Notes: generated by a model from the letters alone, not told the origin. Numbered from the stretch's first letter, positions 26,806 to 36,381 are shown. The stretch: DNA of 64,000 nucleotides from Erythrobacter sp. (GCA_019739335.1 CP073261.1:1974001-2038000), one strand, 5' to 3'. Numbers and translations are program-made.

Positions 26806-27129
26806 TTCGGACTTCCTGTAGGATTAAGCATGGGGCGGGCGCATTCATGCTGCACCTGCGAATACGCGCGCCCCTAGCGGAGAGGGGCGCTTGCTGCAAG
26901 CCGGATGCGGCAGGGCGGCGTGGGCACGTGCTTTACCTATACGTCAGATACCTCCCTGTTGCGATAATGTTACAGGGGTAACCGCATTGGGGAAAGGGCT
27001 GGAATTCGCCGATTGTGTGCGGGCCTGCCCGCGCGTATTGATTGACTGCCTTAACGCAGGTCGCAGAGGGGGCGGGATGACCACCATGAAGGTGGCGTCC
27101 CCGATCCGGCGGGAGAGATGGAGAAATCA
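26806..27129. other. Divergent promoter region between typA and TonB receptor
   Basis: 324 bp with no supportable gene. It contains an 8-bp hairpin GCGCCCCT/AGGGGCGC (26868-26890), a GATAAT that could be a -10 box (26963-26968) without a good -35, and a CCACC-atgaa-GGTGG mini hairpin close to the receptor start. No riboswitch recognised. Confidence 0.4.
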
Positions 27130-29862
27130 ATGACAAAGGTTCGTGCCGGCTCTGCCGGTTATTCGCGCAAGTTCATGTGCGGCGTAGCTGCGGCCGCGCT
27201 TCTCGTTCCCGGTGTGACTTTGGCGCAGGATGCCGATCCGGCAGATGCCGATGAGGAAGCCGCGCAGGGCAACCAGATCGTGGTGACCGCGACCAAGCGC
27301 GAAACCACCTTGCAGGAAATTCCCGTCGCCGTGTCCGTGACCGGCGCAGAAACGCTGGAGCGGGACCAGATCCGCGACATCCGCGATCTGCAGACCGTCG
27401 TCCCCTCGCTCACCGTCGGGCAGCGCCAGTCGAGCGCCAACACCGGCTTCTTCATCCGCGGCTTCGGCAACGGCGCGAACAACGCCGGGATCGAGCCTTC
27501 GGTCGGCGTGTTCATCGACGGCGTCTATCGCAGCCGCACGGCATCCTCGATCTCTGACCTTCCCAACGTGCAACGTGTCGAAGTGCTGCGCGGCCCGCAG
27601 TCCACGCTGTTCGGCAAGAACGCTTCGGCGGGCGTGATCTCGGTCGTCACCGAGGAACCGCAGTTCGACTTCGGCGGATCGGCCGAACTCACTTACGGGA
27701 ACTACGACGCACTTGTCGCACGCGGTTACGTCACCGGCCCACTTTCCGATGAAGTGGCGGTCAGCATCGCTGGCGGCATGAATAGCCGAGACGGGTTCTT
27801 CGAAGACCTGAACACCGGCAGCAGCGTCAACAACCGCGATCGCTGGTTTGTTCGCGGGCAGGCGCTGATCGACAACGGCGAGAATCTGTCGCTGCGGATC
27901 ATTGCCGATTACGACAGCATCGATGAAGTGTGCTGCAACGCGATCAATGTGCAAAGCGGCCCTGCGACCGGCGCCATTCTGGCTGTGGGCGGCCAGGTGG
28001 CCGATCCGAACAACCCGTTTGCCGATGTCACCTACAACAACTTCGATTCTACCAACGACATCGTCAACCAGGGCATTTCCGCCCAGCTGGATTACGATGT
28101 CGGCAATTTCACTTTCACCTCGATCACCTCCAGCCGCACGACCGACGCCGTGACCGTGCAGGATTCGGACTTCTCCAGCGCCGACCTGATCTACCCCAAC
28201 TCGCAGGATCTCACGATCGATACCTTCACCCAGGAATTCCGTATTGCCGGATCGATCGGTGACCGGATCGACCTGTTGCTGGGTATTTTCTACATCAACG
28301 AGGACGTCGATCAGTCGAACCAGTTGCTCTATGGTGCGGATTTCCGCAACTATGCCAACCTGGTAGTTGCCAGCCAGTCCGGTGGCGCGTTTTCGCTCTT
28401 CCCGACGCCTGCCGCGCCCGGCGCGGTTCCGCTGGAGCAGGTGTTCAGCGCTGCCTTCGGCCAGAACTACGTTGGTACTTTCTTCAACCAGGGGCAGGGC
28501 TTCACCGAAGCCTACACGCTGAATTCGGAAGCCTATTCGCTGTTCGGGCAGGTTGATTTCGAAATTGTCGATGGCTTGGTGCTGACGCTGGGCGGCAACT
28601 ACACCGATGATAGCAAGGACTTCACCCAACAAGCAGTTTCGACCGACGTGTTCTCGTCGATCGATTTCGATGCGCCGCAGCTTGCTCCGTTCCGCGGGCA
28701 GGTGCTGACGCAGGGTGCCGTGGCAGCCACCGTGGGTACGCAGCTCGGCCTAGGTCGTTCGGCAACCGCTGCCGAAGTCACCGCCTTCGCTACCGGCACC
28801 AGCCCTGCCGGTGCGGCGGGGGCAGCTGCCTTCCCGACGATCCTTGCCGGGGCACAGGCGTTCGCCGCAGCCAATGTCAACAACCCGCTGGCCAATCCGC
28901 TGAACCCGCTGCGCGCGCTGCAATTCCTGCCGCCGTTCCTCGGGCTACCCAACTCGGTCGAGGACGGCCGGGTGAGAGACGATAATTTCAGCTACACCGC
29001 TCGCCTCGCCTACGATGTGACGCCGGACGTGAACATTTACGCCAGCTACGCCACCGGCTTCAAGGCCAGTTCGATAAACCTGTCGCGCGATGCCCGGCCT
29101 TCACTGATCGACCGCGCAGCAATCATTGCGGCCGGTCTGGAACAGCCGAACCAGACCTATGGTTCGCGCTTTGCCGGGCCGGAAGAATCCGCTGTGATGG
29201 AAGCGGGGATCAAGGCCAATTTCGACTGGGCCTCGATCAACCTTACGGTGTTCGATCAGGAGATCGACGGCTTCCAGTCCAACATCTTCACCGGATCGGG
29301 CTTCGTGCTCGCGAACGCGGGTAGCCTGTCCACCAGAGGCGTGGAATTCGAAAGCCAGTGGTATCCGGTAGACGATCTCACCATAAACGCGGCAGTGACC
29401 TACCTTGACCCGACTTTCGACAGCTTCGTGCAATCGGCGCAGGGCGACATTTCGGGCACTACGCCTTCGGGCATTCCCGAATTCACCGTGATCGTAGGTG
29501 CGCAGTATGAAGCCGATGTCGGCAATGGCCAGCTTGTGCCGCGCATCAACTATCTTTGGTCCAGCGAGTACCAGCTTGTCGAAGGCCTGCCCGCCTTTGC
29601 GGTACGCGGTCCCGATGGCACGATCACCGATGGTGCCCCGGCAATTGCCGCCGGTCTGCCGTTCACCGGACGCCAGAACAATCTCACTGCTTCGCTGACC
29701 TACGAGTGCGATTGCGGGTTCCAGGTCTCGGTCTGGGGACGCAATATCCTCGACGACCGCTATCTGGGCACGGTATTCGACAGCCCGGCGCAGCCGCGCA
29801 GCGTATCGGGCTATCCGAACGATCCGGCTACCTACGGCGTCACCGGCCGCTTCCGCTGGTAA
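27130..29862 (+). CDS. TonB-dependent outer-membrane receptor, sphingomonad type
   Basis: 910 residues from the ATG at 27130, which has GGAGA 5 bp upstream; an ATG at 27118 sits on top of its own ribosome site and is less likely. Signal peptide ends near VTLAQDAD. The TonB-box/plug start 'QIVVTATKRETTLQEIPVAVSV' and 'VQRVEVLRGPQSTLFGKNASAGVISVVTEEP' are the classic sphingomonad receptor hallmarks. The barrel ends YGVTGRFRW. A hydrophobic Ala/Pro-rich insert near residues 555-600 and two cysteine pairs (CC near 270, CDC near 860) stand out. Substrate unknown; related receptors take up siderophores, glycans or peptides. Confidence 0.9.
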   Translation: MTKVRAGSAGYSRKFMCGVAAAALLVPGVTLAQDADPADADEEAAQGNQIVVTATKRETTLQEIPVAVSVTGAETLERDQIRDIRDLQTVVPSLTVGQRQSSANTGFFIRGFGNGANNAGIEPSVGVFIDGVYRSRTASSISDLPNVQRVEVLRGPQSTLFGKNASAGVISVVTEEPQFDFGGSAELTYGNYDALVARGYVTGPLSDEVAVSIAGGMNSRDGFFEDLNTGSSVNNRDRWFVRGQALIDNGENLSLRIIADYDSIDEVCCNAINVQSGPATGAILAVGGQVADPNNPFADVTYNNFDSTNDIVNQGISAQLDYDVGNFTFTSITSSRTTDAVTVQDSDFSSADLIYPNSQDLTIDTFTQEFRIAGSIGDRIDLLLGIFYINEDVDQSNQLLYGADFRNYANLVVASQSGGAFSLFPTPAAPGAVPLEQVFSAAFGQNYVGTFFNQGQGFTEAYTLNSEAYSLFGQVDFEIVDGLVLTLGGNYTDDSKDFTQQAVSTDVFSSIDFDAPQLAPFRGQVLTQGAVAATVGTQLGLGRSATAAEVTAFATGTSPAGAAGAAAFPTILAGAQAFAAANVNNPLANPLNPLRALQFLPPFLGLPNSVEDGRVRDDNFSYTARLAYDVTPDVNIYASYATGFKASSINLSRDARPSLIDRAAIIAAGLEQPNQTYGSRFAGPEESAVMEAGIKANFDWASINLTVFDQEIDGFQSNIFTGSGFVLANAGSLSTRGVEFESQWYPVDDLTINAAVTYLDPTFDSFVQSAQGDISGTTPSGIPEFTVIVGAQYEADVGNGQLVPRINYLWSSEYQLVEGLPAFAVRGPDGTITDGAPAIAAGLPFTGRQNNLTASLTYECDCGFQVSVWGRNILDDRYLGTVFDSPAQPRSVSGYPNDPATYGVTGRFRW

Positions 29863-29886
29863 GCTGCTGAAATTGCTGAATTCTGG

Positions 29887-29917
29887 AAAGGGGGCCGATT
29901 TGGCCCCCTTTTTATTT
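29887..29917 (+). terminator. Rho-independent terminator
   Basis: Stem AAAGGGGGCC/GGCCCCCTTT, loop GATTT, followed by TTATTT. It ends the TonB receptor transcript. Confidence 0.9.
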
Positions 29918-29991
29918 GAATACGCCTTGCCAGAAGCTGCAATGTGTGATGGTTTCGCGCCCATTGGTTTGCAACGAAGGGGGACTTCAAA

Positions 29992-30453
29992 ATGCCTTAT
30001 GCCGGTTTCTGGATTCGCGTGGGTGCCTATCTGATTGATGCGATTCTGCTCGGAATTGTCGGCGCAGTGATCGGGGGGATTTTCGGCGCCACGGGTGGCA
30101 TGACGGCTACCGATCCCAACGATGTGATGGGCGCAACCAGCCCGTTGCTCAATCTGGTAAGCATTGCCATCGGCGTGGCATATTTCGGCGGAATGGAAAG
30201 TTCATCCTGGCAGGCAACACTGGGCAAGAAGGCCTGCGGCCTGATCGTTACCGATACCAACGGCAACCGCATCAGCCTGGGGAAGGCCATCGGCCGCTAT
30301 TTCGCCAAGATCCTCTCGGCCCTCATCCTGCTGATCGGTTTCATCATGGTCGCTTTCACCGACAAGAAGCAGGGCCTGCACGATATGCTGGCAGGGACGC
30401 TGGTGCTCAAGGGCCAGCCAGGAAGCCACGGTACGGCGGGCGTTTTCGACTGA
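29992..30453 (+). CDS. RDD-family membrane protein
   Basis: 153 residues. The RDD signature is complete: Arg-Asp motif 'WIRVGAYLIDAILLG' near residue 8, a second helix after a Gly-rich turn, 'WQATLGKKACGLIVTD' in the cytoplasmic loop, and 'KQGLHDMLAGTLVL' at the C-terminus. Three to four membrane helices. Biochemical role is unsettled; some RDD proteins affect osmotic or sodium balance. Preceded by GGGGGA and followed by its own terminator. Confidence 0.9.
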   Translation: MPYAGFWIRVGAYLIDAILLGIVGAVIGGIFGATGGMTATDPNDVMGATSPLLNLVSIAIGVAYFGGMESSSWQATLGKKACGLIVTDTNGNRISLGKAIGRYFAKILSALILLIGFIMVAFTDKKQGLHDMLAGTLVLKGQPGSHGTAGVFD

Positions 30454-30477
30454 TTGCCAGTTTGCGCTAACCGAAAG

Positions 30478-30507
30478 AAAAGAGGGGCCATCGCGCCCCT
30501 CTTTTTG
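30478..30507 (+). terminator. Rho-independent terminator
   Basis: Stem AAAAGAGGGGC/GCCCCTCTTTT with loop CATCGC, ending in a T-run. Sits between the RDD gene and the DUF805 gene. Confidence 0.9.
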
Positions 30508-30533
30508 TCAGTGGGAACGAGAGGACTCTACCT

Positions 30534-30995
30534 ATGGGATGGATGATCCTGCCGTTGAAGCGATACGCCGATTTCAGCGGTCGTTCGCGGCGGATGGAAT
30601 TCTGGATGTTCACGCTGTTCTTCTGGATCGTCACCATAGTGCTGGGGCTGATTGCCATGTCCGGCATACCATGGACCGGACTAGAATCCTGGAACCCGGA
30701 ACAGGAATGGGGCGGCACGATCATGTTCATGATCGGAGCGGTTCTGCTGGTGATATGGTGGCTGGGAACGCTGGTGCCTGTCACCGCCGTCACCGTGCGC
30801 CGCCTGCACGATCGTGGGTTGTCGGGCTGGTGGTACGGCGGGCTGATCATTGCGGGCTTCGTCCCGCTGGTGAACATGATCACTTTTCCCGGCTATCTGG
30901 TCCTGCTGGTATTCCTGTGCCTGCCAAGCCAGGAAGGAACCAACAAGTGGGGGCCAAGCCCGTTCGATCCGGGCATGGCGAGCGTTTTCAGGTAG
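30534..30995 (+). CDS. DUF805 membrane protein
   Basis: 153 residues with four hydrophobic helices. 'KRYADFSGRSRRMEFWMFTLFF' at the start and 'AVTVRRLHDRGLSGWWYGG' near residue 85 are the DUF805 hallmarks. The C-terminal 'LCLPSQEGTNKWGPSPFDP' is also typical. Function unknown; the family often appears as single small genes near other small membrane proteins, as here. Converges on the ABC permease gene with a 3-bp gap. Confidence 0.9.
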   Translation: MGWMILPLKRYADFSGRSRRMEFWMFTLFFWIVTIVLGLIAMSGIPWTGLESWNPEQEWGGTIMFMIGAVLLVIWWLGTLVPVTAVTVRRLHDRGLSGWWYGGLIIAGFVPLVNMITFPGYLVLLVFLCLPSQEGTNKWGPSPFDPGMASVFR

Positions 30996-30998
30996 GCC

Positions 30999-33509
30999 TT
31001 ACAACGACCTCAACGTCTGCGCCGGGCGCGCCCGCAGCAACGGGAGCGAGGCGGCGAAGGCGAAGGCCAGCACAAGCACCAGCCCGCCGCCGAGCACGGC
31101 GAGGATTTCGGTCCAGTCGGGCAGCCAGTCGAATTCGAACATCTGGGTGACGATCAGCCACGCCACCCCGGTCCCCAGCAGCAGCGCTACGCCCGCCAGC
31201 ACGCCCGCGAGCAGGCCGAATTCGGCGAATTGCAGCGCCAGCAATTGCCCCCGGCTCGCGCCGAGCACGCGCAGGATCACGGTATCATAGGTGCGCGCCG
31301 CCCGCGCGGCCGCAATCGCGCCGAGCAGCACCGCGATCCCCGCCAGCACCGCCACCGAGGCGGCGGCAAGGATAGCGAGCGAGACCTGGTCGAGGATGGC
31401 CCGCGCTTCGGTCAGCAGCGGACCGACTTCTATCACGCTGGACGAGGGGAAGGCGGTGACGAGGCTGCGCAGCAGGCCGCCCGCTTCGGTCCCCTCAGGC
31501 AGGTCGATAGTGGCGGCGAGATTGTGCGGGGTGTCCTCCAGCGTGTTGGGGGAGAAGATATAGACGTTGTTGAAGCCGAGGCTTTCCCAGTCGATCCGCC
31601 GCAGGTTGGCCACCCGCGCAGTGCGCTCGACGCCGAGGATCGACACGGTGATGGAGTGGCCGACTTCGATCCCCGCAGCGAGGGCGAGTTCCTCGTCCAC
31701 CGAGACGAGGTTCTCGCCGTCGTAGTCGTCGGGCCACCATTCACCGTCGGTCACCACATTGCCTTCGGGCAGGTCAGCGGCGTAGGTCAGCCCGCGCTCG
31801 CCCGAAAGGCCCCAGGCGCCTTCGGGCAATTCCTCCAGCTCGGCGACGACGATCTGCGCGTCCTCCGGCCCGTAGGAAACGATTGAGCCGCGCATGGTCG
31901 GTACGGCGTCCACCACCGCATCGGACGAAATATCGTCCACGATGGTGTAGAACTGCTCCAGCCCGTCCTTGGGGATGTCGAGCACGAAATAGTCGGGCGC
32001 GCGTTCGGGCACCGAGCGCTGGATATTACCGTCGAGGCTCGATTGCAGCGAGGCCAGCAGCACGAAGGCGCTGAGGCCGAAGCCGAGCGCGGTCACCAGC
32101 GCGCCGGTAGCGGCACCGGGGCGGTGGAGATTGGCGAGCGCGGCGCGGGCAATCGGATCGGCCGGGCGCGGTGCGCGCGCGGCGGCGGACCGGATGCCGC
32201 GCCCCAACAGCGCCAGCAGGCCGAGCACGGCGGCAGTCCCGGCGAGGAACCCTGCCGAGAGCAACGGCTGCGGCGAGAAGGCAATCGCCAGCACCGCGAT
32301 CCCGGCGAGACCAAGCCCCACCGGCAGCGCCGCATCGCGCCACTGGCGGGCCAGCGGTGAGACCCGCGCGCGCATCAGCGCCATCGCCGGGAAGCTCTTG
32401 GCGCGGGCAAGCGGCGGCGCGGCGAAGACCAGCGCCACCAGCAGTCCGAACAGCAAAGCGCGCAGCAGCGCCCATGGATCGACCACGAAGTCGCTTGTCA
32501 CCGGCAGCAGCGAACCGAGCGCAGAGGCCAGCAGCGGCGTCACCAGCACGCCCGCCACCAATCCGGCGAGCGAACCCGCCAAAGCCGCGGCGCCCACTTC
32601 CAGCGCATAGATGCGGGCAATATCGCCCGATGTCGCGCCGAGGATCTTGAGCGTGGCGATAGAATTGCGCCGCGCCTCCAGATAGGAATTCACTCCGCCA
32701 CCTATGCCGATCCCGGCGATCACCAGCGCCGCGAGGCCGACCAGCGCAAGGAATTCGCCCATCTGGCTGACGAACCGCTCCGCGCCGGGGCTGGCGCGAT
32801 CTGCGGTGCGGGTATCGAAGGGAACGCCGGGGAATTCTTCCGCCAGCGCTTCTTCCAGCGCTTCGGCATCGGTCGGGCTGTCGAAGGCGAGGCGGGTCTT
32901 GCTTTCGAACATCGCGCCGGGCGCGGTCAGCCCCGCCGTTTCGGGCATTTCCAGCGGAACGATCACGGTCTGGCCGAGCGCGAAGCCTTCGGACAAGCGA
33001 TCCGGTTCCTCGGCGATGATCCCTGCCACGGTCATCTGTTGCGTGCCGATGGTGATTGAATCGCCCAAAGCCACGTCCAGCCGCTCCGCCGCGCCGGAGG
33101 AAAGGTACGCCTCACCCGCCGCCGGAGCCGAGGCCGCGCCCGATCCTTCGAGCAGCAGCGTGCCGAACATCGGGTAATTGTCCGCCACCGCCTTCAGTTC
33201 GATCGGCACGGCGACTTCTTCGGTGCTGGCCATGGCCTGCAAGCGGTATCCCGGCGACAGCGTGCCATATTGCGCGAGAAATTCGCTTTCCTCGCCGGTC
33301 AATTGCCGCTGCCACAGTTCAACTTCAAAATCGCCGCCGAGGATCGTCTGCCCCTGCGAGTCCAGCTCGCCCTGAATCGCCGAAGTTAGCGAGCCTATCG
33401 CCGCGAGCGCGCCGACGCCGAGGAACAGGCACACCAGTAGCAGCCGCAGGCCGCGAAACCCGCTCGCCAGATCGCGCCGGGCAATGGTCCAGGCCCGTGT
33501 CCAACTCAT
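30999..33509 (-). CDS. ABC transporter permease, FtsX/YbbP type
   Basis: 836 residues from the ATG at 33509 (MSWTRAWTIARRDL), which follows a strong GGAGGGGGACAGA ribosome site; an upstream extension is rejected. First helix 'LLLVCLFLGVGALAAIG' near residues 22-40, a large periplasmic domain, then an FtsX block (three helices) around 255-390, a central hydrophobic region, a second periplasmic domain and a second FtsX block at the C-terminus. This duplicated layout matches YbbP. With the adjacent ATPase and tesA it recalls the E. coli ybbA-ybbP/tesA locus. Likely moves lipids or hydrophobic compounds; substrate unknown. Confidence 0.88.
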   Translation of the reverse strand: MSWTRAWTIARRDLASGFRGLRLLLVCLFLGVGALAAIGSLTSAIQGELDSQGQTILGGDFEVELWQRQLTGEESEFLAQYGTLSPGYRLQAMASTEEVAVPIELKAVADNYPMFGTLLLEGSGAASAPAAGEAYLSSGAAERLDVALGDSITIGTQQMTVAGIIAEEPDRLSEGFALGQTVIVPLEMPETAGLTAPGAMFESKTRLAFDSPTDAEALEEALAEEFPGVPFDTRTADRASPGAERFVSQMGEFLALVGLAALVIAGIGIGGGVNSYLEARRNSIATLKILGATSGDIARIYALEVGAAALAGSLAGLVAGVLVTPLLASALGSLLPVTSDFVVDPWALLRALLFGLLVALVFAAPPLARAKSFPAMALMRARVSPLARQWRDAALPVGLGLAGIAVLAIAFSPQPLLSAGFLAGTAAVLGLLALLGRGIRSAAARAPRPADPIARAALANLHRPGAATGALVTALGFGLSAFVLLASLQSSLDGNIQRSVPERAPDYFVLDIPKDGLEQFYTIVDDISSDAVVDAVPTMRGSIVSYGPEDAQIVVAELEELPEGAWGLSGERGLTYAADLPEGNVVTDGEWWPDDYDGENLVSVDEELALAAGIEVGHSITVSILGVERTARVANLRRIDWESLGFNNVYIFSPNTLEDTPHNLAATIDLPEGTEAGGLLRSLVTAFPSSSVIEVGPLLTEARAILDQVSLAILAAASVAVLAGIAVLLGAIAAARAARTYDTVILRVLGASRGQLLALQFAEFGLLAGVLAGVALLLGTGVAWLIVTQMFEFDWLPDWTEILAVLGGGLVLVLAFAFAASLPLLRARPAQTLRSL

Positions 33510-33527
33510 TCTGTCCCCCTCCTGCTG

Positions 33528-33593
33528 GCGGGAGGGGTTAGGGGTGGGAACGACCACCCGTGCGGCTTCAGGCCCACCCCCGGCCCCTCCCGC
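33528..33593. repeat. Imperfect 21-bp inverted repeat inside ABC operon
   Basis: Arms at 33528-33548 and 33573-33593 match at 18 of 21 positions when folded (core GCGGGAGGGG / CCCCTCCCGC). It fills the 109-bp gap between the ATPase and permease genes. The sequence has the look of a dispersed REP-like element. If transcribed it would form a long hairpin inside the operon mRNA. Confidence 0.6.
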
Positions 33594-33618
33594 AAGGCGG
33601 AGGGGAGGGTTACCAGCA

Positions 33619-34317
33619 TCACCCACTGACATCACTCGCGATCAGCCCGTCAGCCAGCGTCACAACGCGGTGGCAGCGTTGGGCCAAGTGCGGATCGTGG
33701 GTGATGACGATCAGCGTCGCGCCGGTTTCCTCGCGGCGGCGGAACAGCACGTCTTCCACGCTGCCACCGGTGGCGGTGTCGAGATTGCCGGTCGGCTCGT
33801 CGGCGAAGATCAGCGGCGGGCGCGAGGCGATGGCGCGGGCGATGGCGACGCGCTGCTGCTCGCCGCCCGAAAGCTGCGCCGGATAGTGAGTGAGGCGATG
33901 GCCGAGGCCGACCGCTTCGAGTTCCGCCTTGGCCCGTTCCCACGCGCCCTCGGTGCCCGCGAGTTCGAGCGGGGTAGCGACATTTTCGACCGCCGTCATT
34001 GTCGGCAGCAGGTGAAACGCTTGCAGGACAATACCGATACGGCCGCGCCGCGCGCGGGCGAGGGCGTCCTCATTCAAGGCGGTGAAATCGGCACCCGCCA
34101 CCATCAACTGGCCCGACGTGGCGCGTTCCAGCCCCGTCAGCACCGCCATCAGCGAGCTCTTGCCGCTGCCCGATGGGCCGAGCAGCGCGAGGGTTTCACC
34201 GGGCGCGACATCGAGATCGATACCGCGCAGGATTTCCACCGCAGCGTCCCCCTCGCCAAGCGTCAGGCGAAGGTTGCGGGCGGAAATGACGGGAGTTGCA
34301 TCAGGGGGACTTGTCAC
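33619..34317 (-). CDS. ABC transporter ATP-binding protein, YbbA/LolD type
   Basis: 232 residues. Walker A GPSGSGKS near residue 46, Q-loop 'IVLQAFHLLPTMTAVENV', signature LSGGEQQRVAIARA near 145, Walker B LIFADEPTGNLD, and H-loop THD. This belongs to the MacB/LolD/YbbA group that powers mechanotransmission or lipoprotein and lipid release systems. Cotranscribed with the FtsX-type permease; divergent from tesA. Confidence 0.92.
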   Translation of the reverse strand: MTSPPDATPVISARNLRLTLGEGDAAVEILRGIDLDVAPGETLALLGPSGSGKSSLMAVLTGLERATSGQLMVAGADFTALNEDALARARRGRIGIVLQAFHLLPTMTAVENVATPLELAGTEGAWERAKAELEAVGLGHRLTHYPAQLSGGEQQRVAIARAIASRPPLIFADEPTGNLDTATGGSVEDVLFRRREETGATLIVITHDPHLAQRCHRVVTLADGLIASDVSG

Positions 34318-34344
34318 GTTGGTGCGATGGCATAGCTATGCGTT

Positions 34345-35076
34345 ATGAACAAGCCATCCGAAAGACCGTGGCGGAGCGTCAGGCGCGCTTTGTCGATCAT
34401 CCCCGCCGCTGCTTTGGCCGCCTGTGGTGCGACGGCTCCCCCGGCAGAGGCTCCCACCGCTGCCGATGCGCCCATCGAGGAGGTACTGCCGGTGATGGGG
34501 CCGGAGCGGGTGATCCTCGGCTTCGGCGACAGCCTGATGGCGGGGTACCAACTGGAGGAAGATCAGGGCTATCCCGAGAAGCTCGAAGCCGTGATGCGCG
34601 CACGCGGGATCAATGCGCGGGTGATCGACGCGGGCGTGTCCGGCGACACCACTGCGGCGGGGTTGCAACGGATCGGCTTCGTGCTCGACAATCTCGGCGA
34701 GGTTCCCGATCTGGCCATTGTCGAGCTGGGCGGCAACGACCTGCTGCGCGGCATTTCGCCCGAACAATCGCGCGCCAACCTGACCGGCATTCTCGACGCG
34801 CTGGCCGCGCGCGAGATTCCGGTGGTGCTGATGGGGATGCGCGCGCCGCCCAATTATGGGGCGCAGTTCCAGGCCGAATTCGACGGGATCTATCCCGCAC
34901 TGTCAGAGGAGTACGACGCCGTGCTGGTGCCGTTCTTCATGCAGCCGCTGTTCGAAAACCCGGACCTGCTCCTGCCCGATCGCGTGCATCCCACGCCGCA
35001 GGGGGTAGAGGAAATGGTCGCCGCAACTGTGGATACGGTGATTGGCGCGCTACCGGAAGAGGATGCATCCCGCTAG
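34345..35076 (+). CDS. tesA: SGNH arylesterase / TesA-like lysophospholipase, lipoprotein form
   Basis: 243 residues. The N-terminus has a twin-Arg-like stretch and lipobox LAAC (Cys27), so the enzyme is probably lipid-anchored in the periplasm, unlike soluble E. coli TesA. SGNH blocks: GFGDSLMAGY (nucleophile Ser), VSGDTT (Gly), GGNDLL (Asn) and DRVHP (Asp/His). It cleaves thioesters and lysophospholipids. Its pairing with the divergent YbbAP-like transporter is conserved in many proteobacteria. The 3' end overlaps recF by 4 bp on the other strand. Confidence 0.9.
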   Translation: MNKPSERPWRSVRRALSIIPAAALAACGATAPPAEAPTAADAPIEEVLPVMGPERVILGFGDSLMAGYQLEEDQGYPEKLEAVMRARGINARVIDAGVSGDTTAAGLQRIGFVLDNLGEVPDLAIVELGGNDLLRGISPEQSRANLTGILDALAAREIPVVLMGMRAPPNYGAQFQAEFDGIYPALSEEYDAVLVPFFMQPLFENPDLLLPDRVHPTPQGVEEMVAATVDTVIGALPEEDASR

Positions 35077-36158
35077 ATTCGTTCAGCTGTCCCGTCTGCC
35101 ACTTGCCACGTCGAGGCATCGTCGATGATACCCGCGAACGGCCCCGCCTCGGTCCCGGTCAGCCATACCTGCGTAGCACCGCCGCGCAGCCGTTCGAACA
35201 GCGCCTCGCGCCGTAGCGGATCGAGATGCGCGGCCACTTCGTCGAGCAGCAGCAGGCTGGGCCGACCGCGAGCGGCCAGCGCGGCATGGGCGAGGGTGAT
35301 GGCGATCAGCATCGCCTTCTGCTCGCCGGTCGAACATTCGGCGGCGGGCATGCCCTTGCTGGCCATCGTTACCTGCAATTCGTCGCGGTGCGGGCCGATC
35401 AGCGTGCGCTGCGCTGCCCGGTCTCGCGGACGACTGGCGGCGAGGGCCGTGCGCAGTGCCGCTTCCTCCTGCGCGCCGCCGGGGACGAGGGTAAGCGCCG
35501 GGCGGGCGAAGGGTTCGGCAGGCACGGCTGCCAGTTCGGCGGACAACCGCTCCACCAGCAGCGCGCGACCCTGCGCCAGTGACGCTCCGGCAGCAGCCAT
35601 CTGTGTCTCGATCGAATCGACCCAGGCAGGATCTGGCGCGCGATCATCCGCCAGCAGCCGGTTCCGTTCGCGCAGGCTTGCTTCGTAGCGCGCGGCGTGG
35701 CGGGCGTGGGCGGGGTCGAGCGCCACCGCCAGCCGGTCCATATAGCGCCGCCGTGCGCCCGCGCTGTCGGCGAACAGCCGGTCCATCGCCGGGGTCAGCC
35801 AGCCCAGCGCAAGCCATTCGCCCAGGCTTGCCGCGCTCGTTTCGGCACCGTTGACCTGCACGATCCGCCGCCCCGGGCGCTCGGCCTGCACGCCGGTGCC
35901 CAGTTGCACCGGCTCGCCGCCATCGCCCGGGTCGAGCCTTGCGCTGACCGCAAATCCGCCCGTGCCCGCCAACCCGGCCATATCGCCCAGTGCCGCGCGC
36001 CGGAGCCCGCGACCGGGCGCGAAGAGGGAGAGCGCTTCGAGCACGTTGGTCTTCCCCGCGCCGTTTTCCCCCACCAGCAGGTTCAGTTGGCGCGTGCCCT
36101 CGAGCCATGTTCCGGCGTGGTTGCGAAAGCTGGATAGGGTGATGCGATCGAGCGGCAT
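35073..36158 (-). CDS. recF: DNA recombination/repair protein RecF
   Basis: 361 residues. Walker A GENGAGKTN (residues 30-38), 'FRNHAGTWLEG' near the start, the signature 'CSTGEQKAMLIAITLAHA' near 280 and Walker B 'LLLLDEVAAHLDP' are all visible. RecF loads RecA at gaps with RecO and RecR. The gene is away from dnaA-dnaN here. 'STWQVADGTA' at the end is typical. Confidence 0.95.
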   Translation of the reverse strand: MPLDRITLSSFRNHAGTWLEGTRQLNLLVGENGAGKTNVLEALSLFAPGRGLRRAALGDMAGLAGTGGFAVSARLDPGDGGEPVQLGTGVQAERPGRRIVQVNGAETSAASLGEWLALGWLTPAMDRLFADSAGARRRYMDRLAVALDPAHARHAARYEASLRERNRLLADDRAPDPAWVDSIETQMAAAGASLAQGRALLVERLSAELAAVPAEPFARPALTLVPGGAQEEAALRTALAASRPRDRAAQRTLIGPHRDELQVTMASKGMPAAECSTGEQKAMLIAITLAHAALAARGRPSLLLLDEVAAHLDPLRREALFERLRGGATQVWLTGTEAGPFAGIIDDASTWQVADGTAERI

Positions 36159-36222
36159 AGGAGCCTGCGCGTCCTATTCCACCGCCGTTGCGCAAGCCAC
36201 CGGAAAACTACATCCCGCAAGA

Positions 36223-36237
36223 TGGGAAAAATTCCCA
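36223..36237. promoter_or_regulatory. Predicted PspF binding site (locus 2)
   Basis: Perfect palindrome TGGGAAAAATTCCCA, that is TGGGAA-N3-TTCCCA. Its centre is 84 bp upstream of the GG of the sigma54 -24 box at 36314. A near-identical palindrome with the same 84-bp distance lies upstream of the psp operon. Spacing and position fit an upstream activating site for the enhancer-binding protein PspF. Confidence 0.75.
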
Positions 36238-36294
36238 ATGCTTGGGATGTAAATTCCTGCAACCTGTCTGGTCCGTGAACGGAAATGGCAGAAT

Positions 36295-36327
36295 TCCGCC
36301 ACTTTCACGGTTTGGCACGGCTCCTGC
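36295..36327 (+). promoter_or_regulatory. Sigma54 promoter of the micropeptide/PspC-like locus
   Basis: TTGGCACG (36312-36319), then CTGCA; the invariant GG and GC are separated by exactly 10 bp. TCCGCCA (36295-36301) sits 10 bp upstream of the -24 box, as it does at the two other sigma54 promoters in this window. Transcription would begin near 36338, 44 bp before the first small gene. Confidence 0.87.
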
Positions 36328-36381
36328 AGTGTTGGTTGCATGAAGCAAGCCCGCTTCGAACCCAAACTTAGGAGACCCAAA

